Made by a program: the position numbers and the translations under genes. Shown here piece after piece: positions 9,605 through 19,328 of a stretch of DNA of 64,000 nucleotides (the first letter of the stretch is position 1; each line of letters starts with the position of its first letter). Below the pieces are notes generated by a model. That model worked only from the letters and a program-made list of their open reading frames with translations. It searched no databases and was not told the origin of the DNA. Origin of the DNA: Pseudomonadota bacterium (GTDB taxonomy: Bacteria > Pseudomonadota > Alphaproteobacteria > Rhizobiales > Hyphomicrobiaceae); NCBI GenBank assembly GCA_023412805.1, contig JAEZRM010000084.1:1-64000 (forward strand), given 5' to 3'.

Positions 9605-9629
9605 GGGCCACGGCGCTCAGCCGTGGCCC
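9605..9629 (+). other. Intercistronic hairpin after binding-protein gene
   Basis: A perfect 10-bp stem, GGGCCACGGC / GCCGTGGCCC, with loop GCTCA begins 27 bases after the binding-protein stop. No T-run follows. Such hairpins between binding-protein and permease genes commonly stabilise the upstream mRNA or attenuate read-through, giving excess binding protein; that role is inferred here. Confidence 0.7.
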
Positions 9630-9669
9630 CTTGATTACAAGGTTCGCTTTCGAGGCTCTGGGGACCAAA

Positions 9670-10644
9670 ATGCTGCGCTATGTGATCAAGCGCCTGCTGT
9701 TGATGATACCGACGCTGTTCGGTGCAGCCGTGCTCATATTCCTGCTCATGCGGACGATCCCCGGTGACATCTGCTATCTGCGCCTTGCGGCCGGTGGCGG
9801 CTCGGTCGTTCCGGACGTGTTGCAGAACTGCCGTCGCGAACTCGGCCTCGACCAGCCGATGCTGACGCAGTTCATTACCTTCATCAAAGGTTTGCTTACG
9901 CTCGATTTCGGCAAGTCGATGTGGACCAACCGGCCGATCACCGAAGAGATCGGGCTGCGATTCGAGTTGTCGCTCCAGGTCGCGATCATGGCGACGCTGA
10001 CAGCCGTGCTCATCGCGATACCGCTCGGTACGCTTGCCGCGGTAAAGCAGAATACGTGGGTGGACTATTTCGTGCGCACCTTCACGATCGCCGGCATCGC
10101 TATGCCGTCGTTCTGGCTCGGCATCCTGATCATCCTGACCATTCTGGTGACCAGCAAGGCCTGGTTCGGCGTGCCATGGATGCCGCCGATACGATACGTC
10201 CCGATCTGGCAGGACCCCTGGTACAATCTATCGATGCTGATCTGGCCGGCTCTGGCGACGGGTTACCGCTACTCCGCTGTCGCGACGCGCATGACGCGGT
10301 CGGCACTGCTCGAGGTGTTGCGCGAGGACTATGTTCGCACTGCGCGCGCCAAGGGCCTCTACGAGAAGCTCGTCATCAATCGACATGCGCTGCGCAATGC
10401 GCTGCTGCCGGTCGTGACCGTCGTCGGCATCGAGTTCGCGTTTCTCATGGGCGGCCTCGTCGTTACCGAGCAAGTCTTCAACCTGAACGGCCTCGGCAAG
10501 CTGTTCGTCGAGTCGGTCCTCAATCACGACTATGCTATGACCCAGTTCCTCGTGATGATGGTGGTCGCGATCTTCGCGTTCACGAACTTCGTAGTCGACA
10601 TCTGCTACGCGTGGCTCGATCCGCGCATTCGCTATACCCGCTAA
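9670..10644 (+). CDS. ABC permease, DppB/GsiC type
   Basis: Inner-membrane permease of about 324 residues of the binding-protein-dependent transport family. N-terminal MLRYVIKRLLLMIPTLFG begins the first membrane helix. The cytoplasmic EAA loop is seen as EDYVRTARAKG, about residues 223-233, and the C-terminus DPRIRYTR is typical of DppB/GsiC. ATG 9670 is preferred over the TTG at 9631 because homologues start at this position. It pairs with the second permease 12 bases downstream to form the channel. Confidence 0.9.
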   Translation: MLRYVIKRLLLMIPTLFGAAVLIFLLMRTIPGDICYLRLAAGGGSVVPDVLQNCRRELGLDQPMLTQFITFIKGLLTLDFGKSMWTNRPITEEIGLRFELSLQVAIMATLTAVLIAIPLGTLAAVKQNTWVDYFVRTFTIAGIAMPSFWLGILIILTILVTSKAWFGVPWMPPIRYVPIWQDPWYNLSMLIWPALATGYRYSAVATRMTRSALLEVLREDYVRTARAKGLYEKLVINRHALRNALLPVVTVVGIEFAFLMGGLVVTEQVFNLNGLGKLFVESVLNHDYAMTQFLVMMVVAIFAFTNFVVDICYAWLDPRIRYTR

Positions 10645-10656
10645 GTGGAGGCAGAC

Positions 10657-11553
10657 ATGGCTACAGAGACTGCCTCCCCCGGAACCGTTGTCGAAGACAT
10701 CCCGCGCAAGCCGACCCTGCTCGGCACGCTCGGCTCCTTCTGCCGCGGCAATCCGCTCGGCGCCTTCGGCGGGTTCATCGTCATGACCATGTGCGTCATG
10801 GCGGTCTTCGCTCCAATTCTCACGAGCTACGACCCGACGGCCAACGACTTCGGGGCCATGCTATCGGCGCCCGACTGGGAGCATTGGCTCGGGACGGACC
10901 AGTTCGGCCGCGATCTTCTCTCGCGCATCATTTACGGCGCGCGCACAGCGCTGCTCGTCGGCTTCGTTTCGTCATTCCTCGGCTGCTTTCTCGGCCTGAT
11001 CCTCGGTGTGACGTCAGCCTACTTCGGCGGACGTTTCGACCTGCTCTTTCAGCGTGTGATGGACGTCTTCATGGCGTTCCCGCTGATCATTCTCGCGCTC
11101 GCCGTCGTCGCCATCTTCGGGACCGGCGTGTTCAACGTGATCATTGCCATCACAATCCCCGTGGTTCCGCGCGCCGCGCGCATCGTCCGCGCCAGCGCGC
11201 TCGCCATTCGCGAGATGCCGTACGTCGACGCCGCGCGCGCAAACGGTTTCAGTCATTCGCGCATCATCTTCCGCCACATGATGCCGAACGTCATGGCGCC
11301 GTTCCTGATCATTCTCACCGCGCAGGTCGGCCAGGCCATTCTGATCGAGGCCTCGCTTTCTTATCTCGGCCTTGGCGTTCAAGAACCTGTCCCAGCGTGG
11401 GGTCTGATGCTGCGCGGCGGCGCGCAAGAGTACGCCGAAAGTGCACCGTGGGTCGCGATCTTCCCGGGTCTCGCCATCACGCTCGCCGTGTTCGGCTTCA
11501 ATCTCTTCGGCGACGCGCTACGCGACTGGCTCGATCCAAAGATGAAGACCTGA
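10657..11553 (+). CDS. ABC permease, DppC/GsiD type
   Basis: Second permease of the importer, 298 residues. It has an N-terminal cytoplasmic extension, a membrane helix at about residues 35-55, the family motif LGTDQFGRDLLSRIIYGAR, and the EAA-type loop PYVDAARANG. GTGGAGG just after the preceding stop serves as ribosome-binding site for ATG 10657; the GTG at 10645 is inside that site and less likely. The gene ends six bases from the stop of the convergent gamma-glutamyltransferase gene. Confidence 0.9.
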   Translation: MATETASPGTVVEDIPRKPTLLGTLGSFCRGNPLGAFGGFIVMTMCVMAVFAPILTSYDPTANDFGAMLSAPDWEHWLGTDQFGRDLLSRIIYGARTALLVGFVSSFLGCFLGLILGVTSAYFGGRFDLLFQRVMDVFMAFPLIILALAVVAIFGTGVFNVIIAITIPVVPRAARIVRASALAIREMPYVDAARANGFSHSRIIFRHMMPNVMAPFLIILTAQVGQAILIEASLSYLGLGVQEPVPAWGLMLRGGAQEYAESAPWVAIFPGLAITLAVFGFNLFGDALRDWLDPKMKT

Positions 11554-11559
11554 CAGCGC

Positions 11560-13416
11560 TCAATCGCCGAGCGCCACGCCCTCGCGCCTCGGATCCGCCC
11601 CACCTTCCAGGTGATTAGGTCCGCGGCGCACGACGATGTGCGTGCCGGAGGTCATGAGATCGAAGTCGATACGGTGGCCCAGCGGCTTCAGTCGCAGCGC
11701 CTGCCAGATCGTCGAGCCCCACGCCCATGGCCGCGTGAGCACGTCATAAGCAGACGCGGTAGTCGATTCGAGCTCGAAGGCGCGCCCCTGGCTGCCGAAG
11801 TTCGCGAGCGCCGCTGCCTGCTGCGCATTCATTTCCCAGTCGATCAACGCCACGAGCGATTTGACGACATAGAGAATGATGCGGCTGCCGCCCGGGGATC
11901 CAAGGACAGCTTTCAACTGTCCATCCGCGTCGAGGACGATCGTCGGCGCCATAGAGCTGCGTGGTCGCTTGCCGCCGGCGACGCGATTGGCGATCGGGCG
12001 CCCCTGCGCGTCAGCAGGGCGGAACGAGAAGTCTGTCAGTTCATTGTTGAGCAGGAACCCCGCCGCCCAGATGCGCGAGCCGAACGCAACCTCGATAGTC
12101 GTCGTCATGGATACTGCATTGCCTGCGCCGTCGACGATCGAGATGTGGCTCGTGCCCGAAGACTCCTGCGTGGCGTCATCCCCGAAAAGATGCGCACCAT
12201 CAGCACCAGGATCGCCGGCCTCGACGCGGCCGGCCGCGCGCTGCGGTGCAATGAGCGCTCGACGGCGCTCGAGGTAATGCGTCCCCAACAGCCCGGGCGG
12301 AACTTTCACGAAATCGGGATCAGCGAGATAGCGGTTGCGGTCCGCATACGCGAGCTTCTGCGCTTCTGCGATGATGTGGAGAGCGCGTGCATTGAGGGCG
12401 GCACTCGGCCCCCGGCCAAGATCGAACGGCTCGATCAGCCGCAGGGTCTGGCCGACGGTATGCGCGCCCGAAGATGGCGGCCCCATGCCGCAAACCTTGA
12501 AATCACGATAGGGCAAGCACACAGGCTCGCGCTCGCGCGGCTGGTAACCTGCGAGGTCCGCGCGCGTGATGTCCCCGGCCGGCACCGGTCCGCTTGCGAC
12601 CGCCTCAATGACGCGGTCGGCCAGGGGGCCATCGTAGAGCGCACGCGCACCGTCGCGCGCGATCAACTCCAGCGTCTCGGCGAACTCGGGATTGCGGAGC
12701 CGATGACCCGGTGCCCACGCCTTGCCGCTTGCATCGAAGAAATATTGGCGGGCCGCCGATGAAAATGCCTCAGGCCCCATCCAGTCGAGCAGCAGAGTAA
12801 GTCGCGGCGAGACAAGAAAACCGTCACGCGCGAGCGCGATCGCGGGTGCAAAGAGCCGCGCCCAAGGCAGGCGGCCGTGCTGACGATGCACATGTTCCAT
12901 CAGAGCGAGCACGCCGGGAACGCCGACCGCCGCTCCCGAGCGAATGGCCTTTGCAAAAACAATCGGCTTTCGATCCGCATCGAGAAAGCGGTCTGGCTGA
13001 GCAGCGGCAGGTGCCGTCTCGCGGCCATCATACGTTCTGAGCGTACGCGTCGCGGCATCGAAGTGGAGGAGAAAGGCACCGCCGCCGATACCCGATGACT
13101 GTGGCTCGACGAGGTTCAGCACAAGTTGCACAGCCACAACTGCGTCCACTGCGCTGCCGCCCGCGCGCAGGACTTCGCGGCCGGCTTCACTGGCGTACGG
13201 GTTTGCGGCCGCGACCATGTGATGGCGGGCAACGGCGAGGCCGCGGCTGTGGCGACTTGAGGCAGCCTCAGGTGCTGCGCGCGTCGGGCCCGCTGCCGGG
13301 AGCGTTTGCGCTGCGAGGTGAATGGTGGTGGACGCGAGAACCGGGATCGCGAGGAATAGTGCAAGTGCGCGGCGGAGCAGAAAAGAATGTCTGGGCATCA
13401 TGGCAGAGAGTGTCAT
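11560..13416 (-). CDS. ggt: Gamma-glutamyltransferase, exported
   Basis: An N-terminal-nucleophile hydrolase that cleaves gamma-glutamyl bonds, classically glutathione, in the periplasm. The preproprotein is 618 residues with a signal peptide (RR then a hydrophobic stretch, residues 15-36). The autoprocessing threonine is T422 in SSGTSHISIVDG. The substrate loop SSGIGGGAFLLHF is at about residues 107-119, and the C-terminal PxxxGGSRII-type motif is present (GSPGGSRIILYVV). ATG alternatives exist at 13401 and 13398. It is convergent with the gsi-like importer, and lies 60 bases downstream of dnaE2 on the same strand. Confidence 0.93.
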   Translation of the reverse strand: MTLSAMMPRHSFLLRRALALFLAIPVLASTTIHLAAQTLPAAGPTRAAPEAASSRHSRGLAVARHHMVAAANPYASEAGREVLRAGGSAVDAVVAVQLVLNLVEPQSSGIGGGAFLLHFDAATRTLRTYDGRETAPAAAQPDRFLDADRKPIVFAKAIRSGAAVGVPGVLALMEHVHRQHGRLPWARLFAPAIALARDGFLVSPRLTLLLDWMGPEAFSSAARQYFFDASGKAWAPGHRLRNPEFAETLELIARDGARALYDGPLADRVIEAVASGPVPAGDITRADLAGYQPREREPVCLPYRDFKVCGMGPPSSGAHTVGQTLRLIEPFDLGRGPSAALNARALHIIAEAQKLAYADRNRYLADPDFVKVPPGLLGTHYLERRRALIAPQRAAGRVEAGDPGADGAHLFGDDATQESSGTSHISIVDGAGNAVSMTTTIEVAFGSRIWAAGFLLNNELTDFSFRPADAQGRPIANRVAGGKRPRSSMAPTIVLDADGQLKAVLGSPGGSRIILYVVKSLVALIDWEMNAQQAAALANFGSQGRAFELESTTASAYDVLTRPWAWGSTIWQALRLKPLGHRIDFDLMTSGTHIVVRRGPNHLEGGADPRREGVALGD

Positions 13417-13476
13417 CCGCTCGTTGCCCGGTGACAGGCTGCGTACTCCGCACGCTCGCAGCGCCGCCGCAATCGG

Positions 13477-16400
13477 TCAATGGAAATCGCGTGACTTCGG
13501 CAGGATGCGCTCGTTGCGCGGATGACCGGCCCAGCGCGGATGCTCCTTTGAGCGAGCAGAACCTGGATTCGGACGGAGAACCTCATCGGCACGCGCGATC
13601 GGCACCGGCATCGTCTCGCGGCCGCTCTCGCTCAAGAAGCTCAGCCATTCCGTACGATCCTCGAGTCGCCCGGCGACGATGTGAATGATCTCATCCTTTC
13701 GTTGAATGCGTCCATGAATGACAATGAGGCGGGACGCCATGACGACGCGGCGATAGAGCGCCATTGTTTTCGCCCACACCACTATATTCGCGATGCCGGT
13801 CTCGTCCTCGATGGTCATGAATATCACCCCTTTGGCCGTGCCGGGCTGCTGCCGCACAAGTACGACGCCAGCTACAGATACCCACTGCCCATTGCGCGCC
13901 GTTCGCAGATCTGCACAGGCCAAAATGCGCCGTCGTGTGAGACCGCCTCGCAGGAACTTCACCGGATGTGCTTTGAGTGAGAGGCGGAGTGTCTGGTAAT
14001 CGGTGACGACATGGTCGGGGAGTGGCATCTGCGGAAGCGCGACTGCCGGCTCAGGCCCGGCCTCGCGCATTTCGCTCCAGGCAAAGAGCGGCAGCGGCGC
14101 CACGCCATTGAGCGCCTTGACCTCCCACAGCGCCTGACGCCGATCGAGGCCGATCGAACGGAAGGCATCCGCCGCTGCCAGTCGCTCGATCGCCTCGAGG
14201 CGGATACCACCACGCCGCCAGAGATCGTACGTATCTGCAAATAGCGCCGTCGCGCGCGCCGCCAGAAGTTTATCGCGGGTCTCTTTCTCGTTCATGCCAT
14301 CGATCTGGCGGAAGCCGAGACGCAGTGCCGGCCGACCGTCTGAACCATCCGGCTCGAGCGTGCAGTCCCAGTCCGAGTGATTGATATCCACCGGGCGCAC
14401 CTCGACGCCGTTCTCACGCACATCGCGCACGAGCTGGGCCGGCGCATAAAAGCCCATAGGCTGCGAATTCAGCAGCGCCGCACAGAAAGCCGCCGGATGA
14501 TGATGCTTGATCCACGCCGAGACATAAACGAGCAGCGCGAAGCTCGCGGCATGGCTCTCGGGAAAACCGTATTCACCAAAGCCTTTGATCTGGTTGAAGC
14601 AACGCTGCGCAAACTCGCGCGCGTAACCGCGCTCGACCATCTTTGAAACCATCTTCTCTTCGAGTTTTTCGATGGTCCCGCGACGACGGAAGGCTGCCAT
14701 GGCCTTTCTCAGTTCGTTGACCTCGGAGTCTGAAAATTGCGCGGCGGTCATGGCAATGCGCATCGCCTGCTCCTGAAAGAGCGGCACGCCGAGGGTCTTA
14801 TGTAGGATATTGTAAAGTTCGTCGGGATCGCCACCGTCCGGTGACGGGTATTCGACCTTCTCGATGCCGTCCCGACGGCGCAGATAGGGGTGCACCATGT
14901 CGCCTTGAATTGGGCCGGGGCGCACGATCGCCACCTCGATAACGAGATCATAGAAACATCGAGGCTTAAGGCGCGGCAGCATGTTCATCTGCGCGCGACT
15001 CTCGACCTGGAAAACGCCGATAGCCTCGGCCCGACACAGCATGTCGTACACATTCTTGTCCGCGCGCGGGAGATTGGCGAGTGTCAGATTCTTACTCTCG
15101 TGCGCCGCGATCAGATCGAAGGCGCGGCGAATGCAGGTGAGCATCCCGAGGCCCAGCACATCGACCTTGAGCAGATTGAGCGCAGCAAGATCATCCTTGT
15201 CCCACTCGACGAATGTGCGGTCTTCCATCGCGGCATTGCCAACAGGAACAAGCTCTACGAGCGGCCCGCGTGTCAGCACGAAACCGCCGACGTGCTGTGA
15301 GAGATGACGCGGAAAGCCGACTAGCTCGTCGGTCAGCTCGAGCACCCGCTGGAGCAACGGATCATCGGGATCCAGACCGGCTTCGCGCACCCGTTGATCG
15401 GGCAGCGCTCCGCCTGAGCGCGTGCCCCACACCATGCCAGCGAGCGCGGCGACAGTATCCTCGCTGAGCCCCATGGCTTTTCCGACCTCCCGCACAGCCG
15501 AACGCGAGCGATAGCTGATGACGGTGGCGGCGAGACCGGCGCGCTCGCGACCGTAACGCTTATAGATGTGCTGGATGACAGCTTCGCGTCGCTCGTGCTC
15601 AAAATCGACGTCGATATCCGGTGGCTCCTCCCGGTCGGCGCTGATGAAGCGCTCGAAGAGAAGATCGACTTCTGTCGGATTCACCGCGGTAATGCCGAGG
15701 CAGTAGCAGACCGCCGAGTTGGCAGCCGAGCCGCGCCCTTGGCAGAGGATCTCTTGGCTGCGCGCAAAGGCGACGATGTCGTGGACCGTGAGGAAATAGG
15801 GCGCGTATTTCAGTTCCGCGATAAGCGCGAGCTCCCTCTCGATGAGAACGCGCACTTTCTCCGGCACACCATCGGGAAAGCGCTCGCGCGCGCCGACTTC
15901 GACCAGATCGATGAGATGTGCCTGCGGCGTCTTGCCGGGAGGTACGGGTTCGTCAGGGTATTCGTATTTGAGATCATCGAGATTGAATGTGCAGGCCGCG
16001 GCGATATCGAGCGTATGGGCAAGCGCCGATTCGTGACCTTCGAAAAGACGCGCCATCTCGTGCGACGGCTTGATGTAACGCTCGGCATTGGGCGCGAGCC
16101 GCAGGCCCGCCTCACTGATGCGCACACCCTCGCGGATGCAGGTCAGTACATCCTGGAGAGGGCGGCGATGGGGCGTGTGGTAGAGAACGTCCCCCGTCGC
16201 GACGAGCGGCGTGCGGCAGCGCCAGGCCAGGGATGCGAGCGCGGCAATGCGGGTACGGTCGTCCCCGCGATAGCTGTGCCCGGCGGCGAGGTAGAGAGCA
16301 GCAGATGCGAGACTCGTCTTGAGGCGACGCAGTTCTGCCTCGAAGGCTTCATGAGTGGCTTCTACCCGCCAGCTCCAGTTTTCTGGTGGAAGCGCGATCA

Positions 16401-16764
16401 AAATCTGGCCATGCGCGGCAGCCGCGACATCCTCGAGCGTGAGCTTGCATTCTCCTTTTTTGGCGGCGAGCTGGCCCTTTGAAAGGAGCCGGCACAGACG
16501 GCCATAAGCCTCGCGGTCCGTCGGCAGGCAGATGAGGCTCGGCGCGTCGACGAGATCAAGACGCGAACCGACAATCAGCTTTAGATCCGCCCGCTTGGCG
16601 GCCACATGCGCGCGCACGACGCCGGCGAGCGTATTACGATCCGTGATTGCCAGCGCCGCGAGGCCCTGCAGCTTCGCTTCCGCCACCAGTTCATGAGGAT
16701 GCGAGCCGCCGCGCAAAAAAGAGAAGTTGGTAGTTACTTGCAGCTCGGCATAAGCAGGCTTCAT
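13477..16764 (-). CDS. dnaE2: Error-prone DNA polymerase III alpha subunit
   Basis: C-family polymerase of 1095 residues that performs SOS mutagenic translesion synthesis with ImuA and ImuB. The N-terminal PHP domain starts with YAELQVTTNFSFLRGGSHP. The polymerase active site PPDIDVDFEHERRE is at about residues 378-391, and the C-terminal OB domain ends in RNERILPKSRDFH, the DnaE2 signature tail. Its ATG overlaps the imuB stop by four bases (ATGA), implying translational coupling. Full length and intact. Confidence 0.97.
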   Translation of the reverse strand: MKPAYAELQVTTNFSFLRGGSHPHELVAEAKLQGLAALAITDRNTLAGVVRAHVAAKRADLKLIVGSRLDLVDAPSLICLPTDREAYGRLCRLLSKGQLAAKKGECKLTLEDVAAAAHGQILIALPPENWSWRVEATHEAFEAELRRLKTSLASAALYLAAGHSYRGDDRTRIAALASLAWRCRTPLVATGDVLYHTPHRRPLQDVLTCIREGVRISEAGLRLAPNAERYIKPSHEMARLFEGHESALAHTLDIAAACTFNLDDLKYEYPDEPVPPGKTPQAHLIDLVEVGARERFPDGVPEKVRVLIERELALIAELKYAPYFLTVHDIVAFARSQEILCQGRGSAANSAVCYCLGITAVNPTEVDLLFERFISADREEPPDIDVDFEHERREAVIQHIYKRYGRERAGLAATVISYRSRSAVREVGKAMGLSEDTVAALAGMVWGTRSGGALPDQRVREAGLDPDDPLLQRVLELTDELVGFPRHLSQHVGGFVLTRGPLVELVPVGNAAMEDRTFVEWDKDDLAALNLLKVDVLGLGMLTCIRRAFDLIAAHESKNLTLANLPRADKNVYDMLCRAEAIGVFQVESRAQMNMLPRLKPRCFYDLVIEVAIVRPGPIQGDMVHPYLRRRDGIEKVEYPSPDGGDPDELYNILHKTLGVPLFQEQAMRIAMTAAQFSDSEVNELRKAMAAFRRRGTIEKLEEKMVSKMVERGYAREFAQRCFNQIKGFGEYGFPESHAASFALLVYVSAWIKHHHPAAFCAALLNSQPMGFYAPAQLVRDVRENGVEVRPVDINHSDWDCTLEPDGSDGRPALRLGFRQIDGMNEKETRDKLLAARATALFADTYDLWRRGGIRLEAIERLAAADAFRSIGLDRRQALWEVKALNGVAPLPLFAWSEMREAGPEPAVALPQMPLPDHVVTDYQTLRLSLKAHPVKFLRGGLTRRRILACADLRTARNGQWVSVAGVVLVRQQPGTAKGVIFMTIEDETGIANIVVWAKTMALYRRVVMASRLIVIHGRIQRKDEIIHIVAGRLEDRTEWLSFLSESGRETMPVPIARADEVLRPNPGSARSKEHPRWAGHPRNERILPKSRDFH

Positions 16765-18440
16765 GGGAACAATCCGTGCATGAACCAGCGTGGCATCTCG
16801 ACCGAAGGATCGTCGCTGTCATCGCCTCCTTCTTCATCTCTCTCCATGTCGTAAAGGCCCGCACGGAAGACCCAGTAGCGCGCGCCGCCGGCCTCCTCGA
16901 TCAGGTAGTAGTCGCGGGTCCGGCGCGGCGTGCCGCTGCCCGCTTCAGGCGCGCGTGGGGCATAGGCCGCCCACCAGGCCGGCGCGAGGCGCTCAGGTCC
17001 CTCAGCGCGCACGATCCGCCGGCGCACGCGCCGCCAGACGATCAAGGCAGGCGCCCCCTCGGGAATGGCGGCAAGCACCTCGATCGGCTCCGGTGGATCC
17101 AGCAGGAAGGCCGGCCGGCAACCCTCGAAAATGGGCGCAGTATCTTCAGACGGGGCCGGCTGTTTCACCTGCGCGGCGCCGATTGCGCGCGCGCGCTTTT
17201 GTGCTGCTTCCGGGATGTGACTGGCACGAGGGAGCAGACGCATGACGCGGTCGCTGCCGATGTGGCTCGAGAGGCGATCGATGAGTCGGGCAGCAGCGCG
17301 TGCTTGCGTTCCGGGGGCGTCTGCATCCAGCGCCTGCTGATTTGCATCGAGGCGTGTTACCTCGCTCGCATCGAGCGACATCAGGTCGATGCCGAAACCG
17401 GCGTCGAACGCGGCGATCTTTTCGAGCAGCAGCCGGCGGATATGGGCGTCATCCCGGCAGGGCGCGCTGGTTCCGACCGCGACCTCGCCGAGTGTTCCGT
17501 CCGAGCGGTAGAGCGTAAGACGAAAGCGGCACCCGCCGACGGCCGCCTCGGCCAACTCACCAGCAAGGTCGCTGCACAGTCGCTCGAGTGCTGCCTCGAT
17601 GCCGGTCGCCGTCAGCAGCGGATCGGAGAACGGCAGACGTGCGCTGAAGGCTGGCACCTCCACCAGCGGCGCACGAGGTTCGCTATATTGCCCAAGCGCC
17701 TGATCAAGACGCAGGAGTACCGTGGCAATGGCTTCAGCTCCGGACGATTCTCTTCGGCTCAGGGCGCGGAAACGGCGCTCGAGTGCGGCGCGGGGGAGAC
17801 CATAGAGCTGGCCAATGCGCCTGAGACCCAGCCGTTCGAGCAGGCGTACATCACTGGCGCCAATCCGGAGGGCTGCCACAGGTAAGGGCGCGAGCGCGTG
17901 GCTCGTCGCTCCTGGCGGCGCAATCACGCCAGCACCTTCGGGCGGGCACACAAACCGGGCGAGCGCAGATGCGGCGCCGAGCGTGTCGGCACACGCCGCC
18001 CGCACAGTGAGGCCGAGGCGGGAAAAACGCTGAGAGAGATCGGCGAGCAGCGCCCGTTCGCCATCGTCATCGGGTTCCACAGCAAAGAGATGCGCGACAC
18101 CAGTGATGTCGATCCAGAGACCATCCTCATCATCGATATTGCGCGTCGGCCCATAGCGGCCGCACCAGCGTGCGAGACGTACAAGATCATCGCGATCTCG
18201 AGCGCGGTCGGCCGGTAGCGTGAGCAGTTCCGGCAGGACTGCCCGTGTATCTGCGAGGCCAGCACCGGTGCGTACGCCGAGCGCACGCGCCGCTTCATTC
18301 GCGGCGGCGATTTCCAATCCATGCGTACTGTGCACCACCAGCGCCAGCGGCCGGTCTGCAGGTACTTCCTCAGGCCCTCGATGCCACCGCAGGCGCTCGA
18401 TCGCCCATGCCGGCAGCCAAACGGAAACGATACGCGTCAT
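16761..18440 (-). CDS. imuB: Y-family polymerase-like protein ImuB
   Basis: A 559-residue Y-family relative that acts as the scaffold of the ImuA/ImuB/DnaE2 mutasome and contacts the beta clamp. The N-terminus RIVSVWLPAWAIERLRW is typical. The catalytic acidic residues of active Y-family polymerases are not conserved in the palm region (LWIDITGVAHLF), as known for ImuB. The helix-hairpin-helix part (about residues 190-230) and little-finger region are present. It overlaps imuA by 71 bases and dnaE2 by 4 bases. Confidence 0.95.
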   Translation of the reverse strand: MTRIVSVWLPAWAIERLRWHRGPEEVPADRPLALVVHSTHGLEIAAANEAARALGVRTGAGLADTRAVLPELLTLPADRARDRDDLVRLARWCGRYGPTRNIDDEDGLWIDITGVAHLFAVEPDDDGERALLADLSQRFSRLGLTVRAACADTLGAASALARFVCPPEGAGVIAPPGATSHALAPLPVAALRIGASDVRLLERLGLRRIGQLYGLPRAALERRFRALSRRESSGAEAIATVLLRLDQALGQYSEPRAPLVEVPAFSARLPFSDPLLTATGIEAALERLCSDLAGELAEAAVGGCRFRLTLYRSDGTLGEVAVGTSAPCRDDAHIRRLLLEKIAAFDAGFGIDLMSLDASEVTRLDANQQALDADAPGTQARAAARLIDRLSSHIGSDRVMRLLPRASHIPEAAQKRARAIGAAQVKQPAPSEDTAPIFEGCRPAFLLDPPEPIEVLAAIPEGAPALIVWRRVRRRIVRAEGPERLAPAWWAAYAPRAPEAGSGTPRRTRDYYLIEEAGGARYWVFRAGLYDMERDEEGGDDSDDPSVEMPRWFMHGLFP

Positions 18441-19281
18441 AACTCCACTCCACGACGGAAGACGGCGTCACCCCACCGACGGCCGTGCCGCGGCAGCGCT
18501 CCAAGGTGAGCTTGAAGCGCGGATCGCCCGGCGCAGCCGGATCGAAAGGATGCGGCGCACTCGCGGCAGTGGCGATGCGCCAGCGGGCAAAGGTTGCGGC
18601 TGTGGCGGCCGAACGCGCCGCAGTCACCATCAGGGCCGGCGTGCGGTGCGTGGCAGTGGCAAGCGCGAGGCGCCGGGCCGGTGTCAGGGCGACGGCATCG
18701 AGACAACCAATGACAATGGCGGCCGCCCCTGAGCCGATGCCCTCTTCCATGGCCCAGAGGGTTTCGGCCGGTGTCGCCGTCTCGACCAGCAGCAGCCGCG
18801 CCGGATCGAGACCGAGGCGCACGAGGCCTGGGCCATAGAGCCCGCCGCTCTCGCGCGCGAGCCTGTGAGGCCAACACCATACGACGAGGCCCGACCCACC
18901 GGTCGATGATGTAGAAGATGAGCTGCCACTGGCCCAACTCGTGCCAAGGCGGCGTGCGGCCAGCAGCAGCGCAAAGGCAAGGGCAGCCGAAGCATCACCG
19001 TAAGTCGCGGGCTTGATCTCGCCAAGGCTCGCGACATCGAGCTGGCAATCGGGCAGCCAGTCATCCACCTCCGGGGCGCCGAGGGTCCAGCCAGCGCTCC
19101 CCGCTCGTTCAGATGCCTCCGATACTTCTGGTGGATGCGTGGTCGGTCCACGACCGAAGCCCTGGTGTCGCTCGAGCGTCGCAAGCAAAGTTTTGAGCTG
19201 CTCGATGCGCGCCGGTCTGGGGTGGGGGGCTGGCGGCGGTGCAAAAAAGGGGGCAACTGCACCGCCGCCAGAGGGACGCAT
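18370..19281 (-). CDS. imuA: Mutasome protein ImuA
   Basis: RecA/SulA-related partner of ImuB in SOS mutagenesis, 303 residues from ATG 19281. RIEQLKTLLATLERHQGFGRG near residue 24 matches the family opening, and the C-terminus SSVVEWSYDAYRFRLAAGM is the conserved ImuA end. A Ser/Gly-rich low-complexity stretch lies around residues 130-145. The frame continues upstream to a TTG at 19407; that extension would encode a Ser/Thr/Arg/Lys repeat from a hexamer tandem repeat, and would shorten the leader from about 200 to about 73 bases. Start therefore uncertain. Transcription is from the LexA-controlled promoter at 19476-19515. Confidence 0.88.
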   Translation of the reverse strand: MRPSGGGAVAPFFAPPPAPHPRPARIEQLKTLLATLERHQGFGRGPTTHPPEVSEASERAGSAGWTLGAPEVDDWLPDCQLDVASLGEIKPATYGDASAALAFALLLAARRLGTSWASGSSSSTSSTGGSGLVVWCWPHRLARESGGLYGPGLVRLGLDPARLLLVETATPAETLWAMEEGIGSGAAAIVIGCLDAVALTPARRLALATATHRTPALMVTAARSAATAATFARWRIATAASAPHPFDPAAPGDPRFKLTLERCRGTAVGGVTPSSVVEWSYDAYRFRLAAGMGDRAPAVASRA

Positions 19282-19328
19282 ACGCTTACTCGTACTCTTA
19301 CCGGTACTCGTACTCCTACTGGCACTCA
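19281..19328. repeat. Degenerate hexamer tandem repeat (TACTCN)x8
   Basis: Eight consecutive 6-base units (plus strand TACGCT, TACTCG, TACTCT, TACCGG, TACTCG, TACTCC, TACTGG, CACTCA) abut the imuA ATG. They lie in the imuA leader if translation starts at 19281, or encode alternating Ser/Thr residues if it starts at 19407. Copy-number change would keep the frame. Confidence 0.8.
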
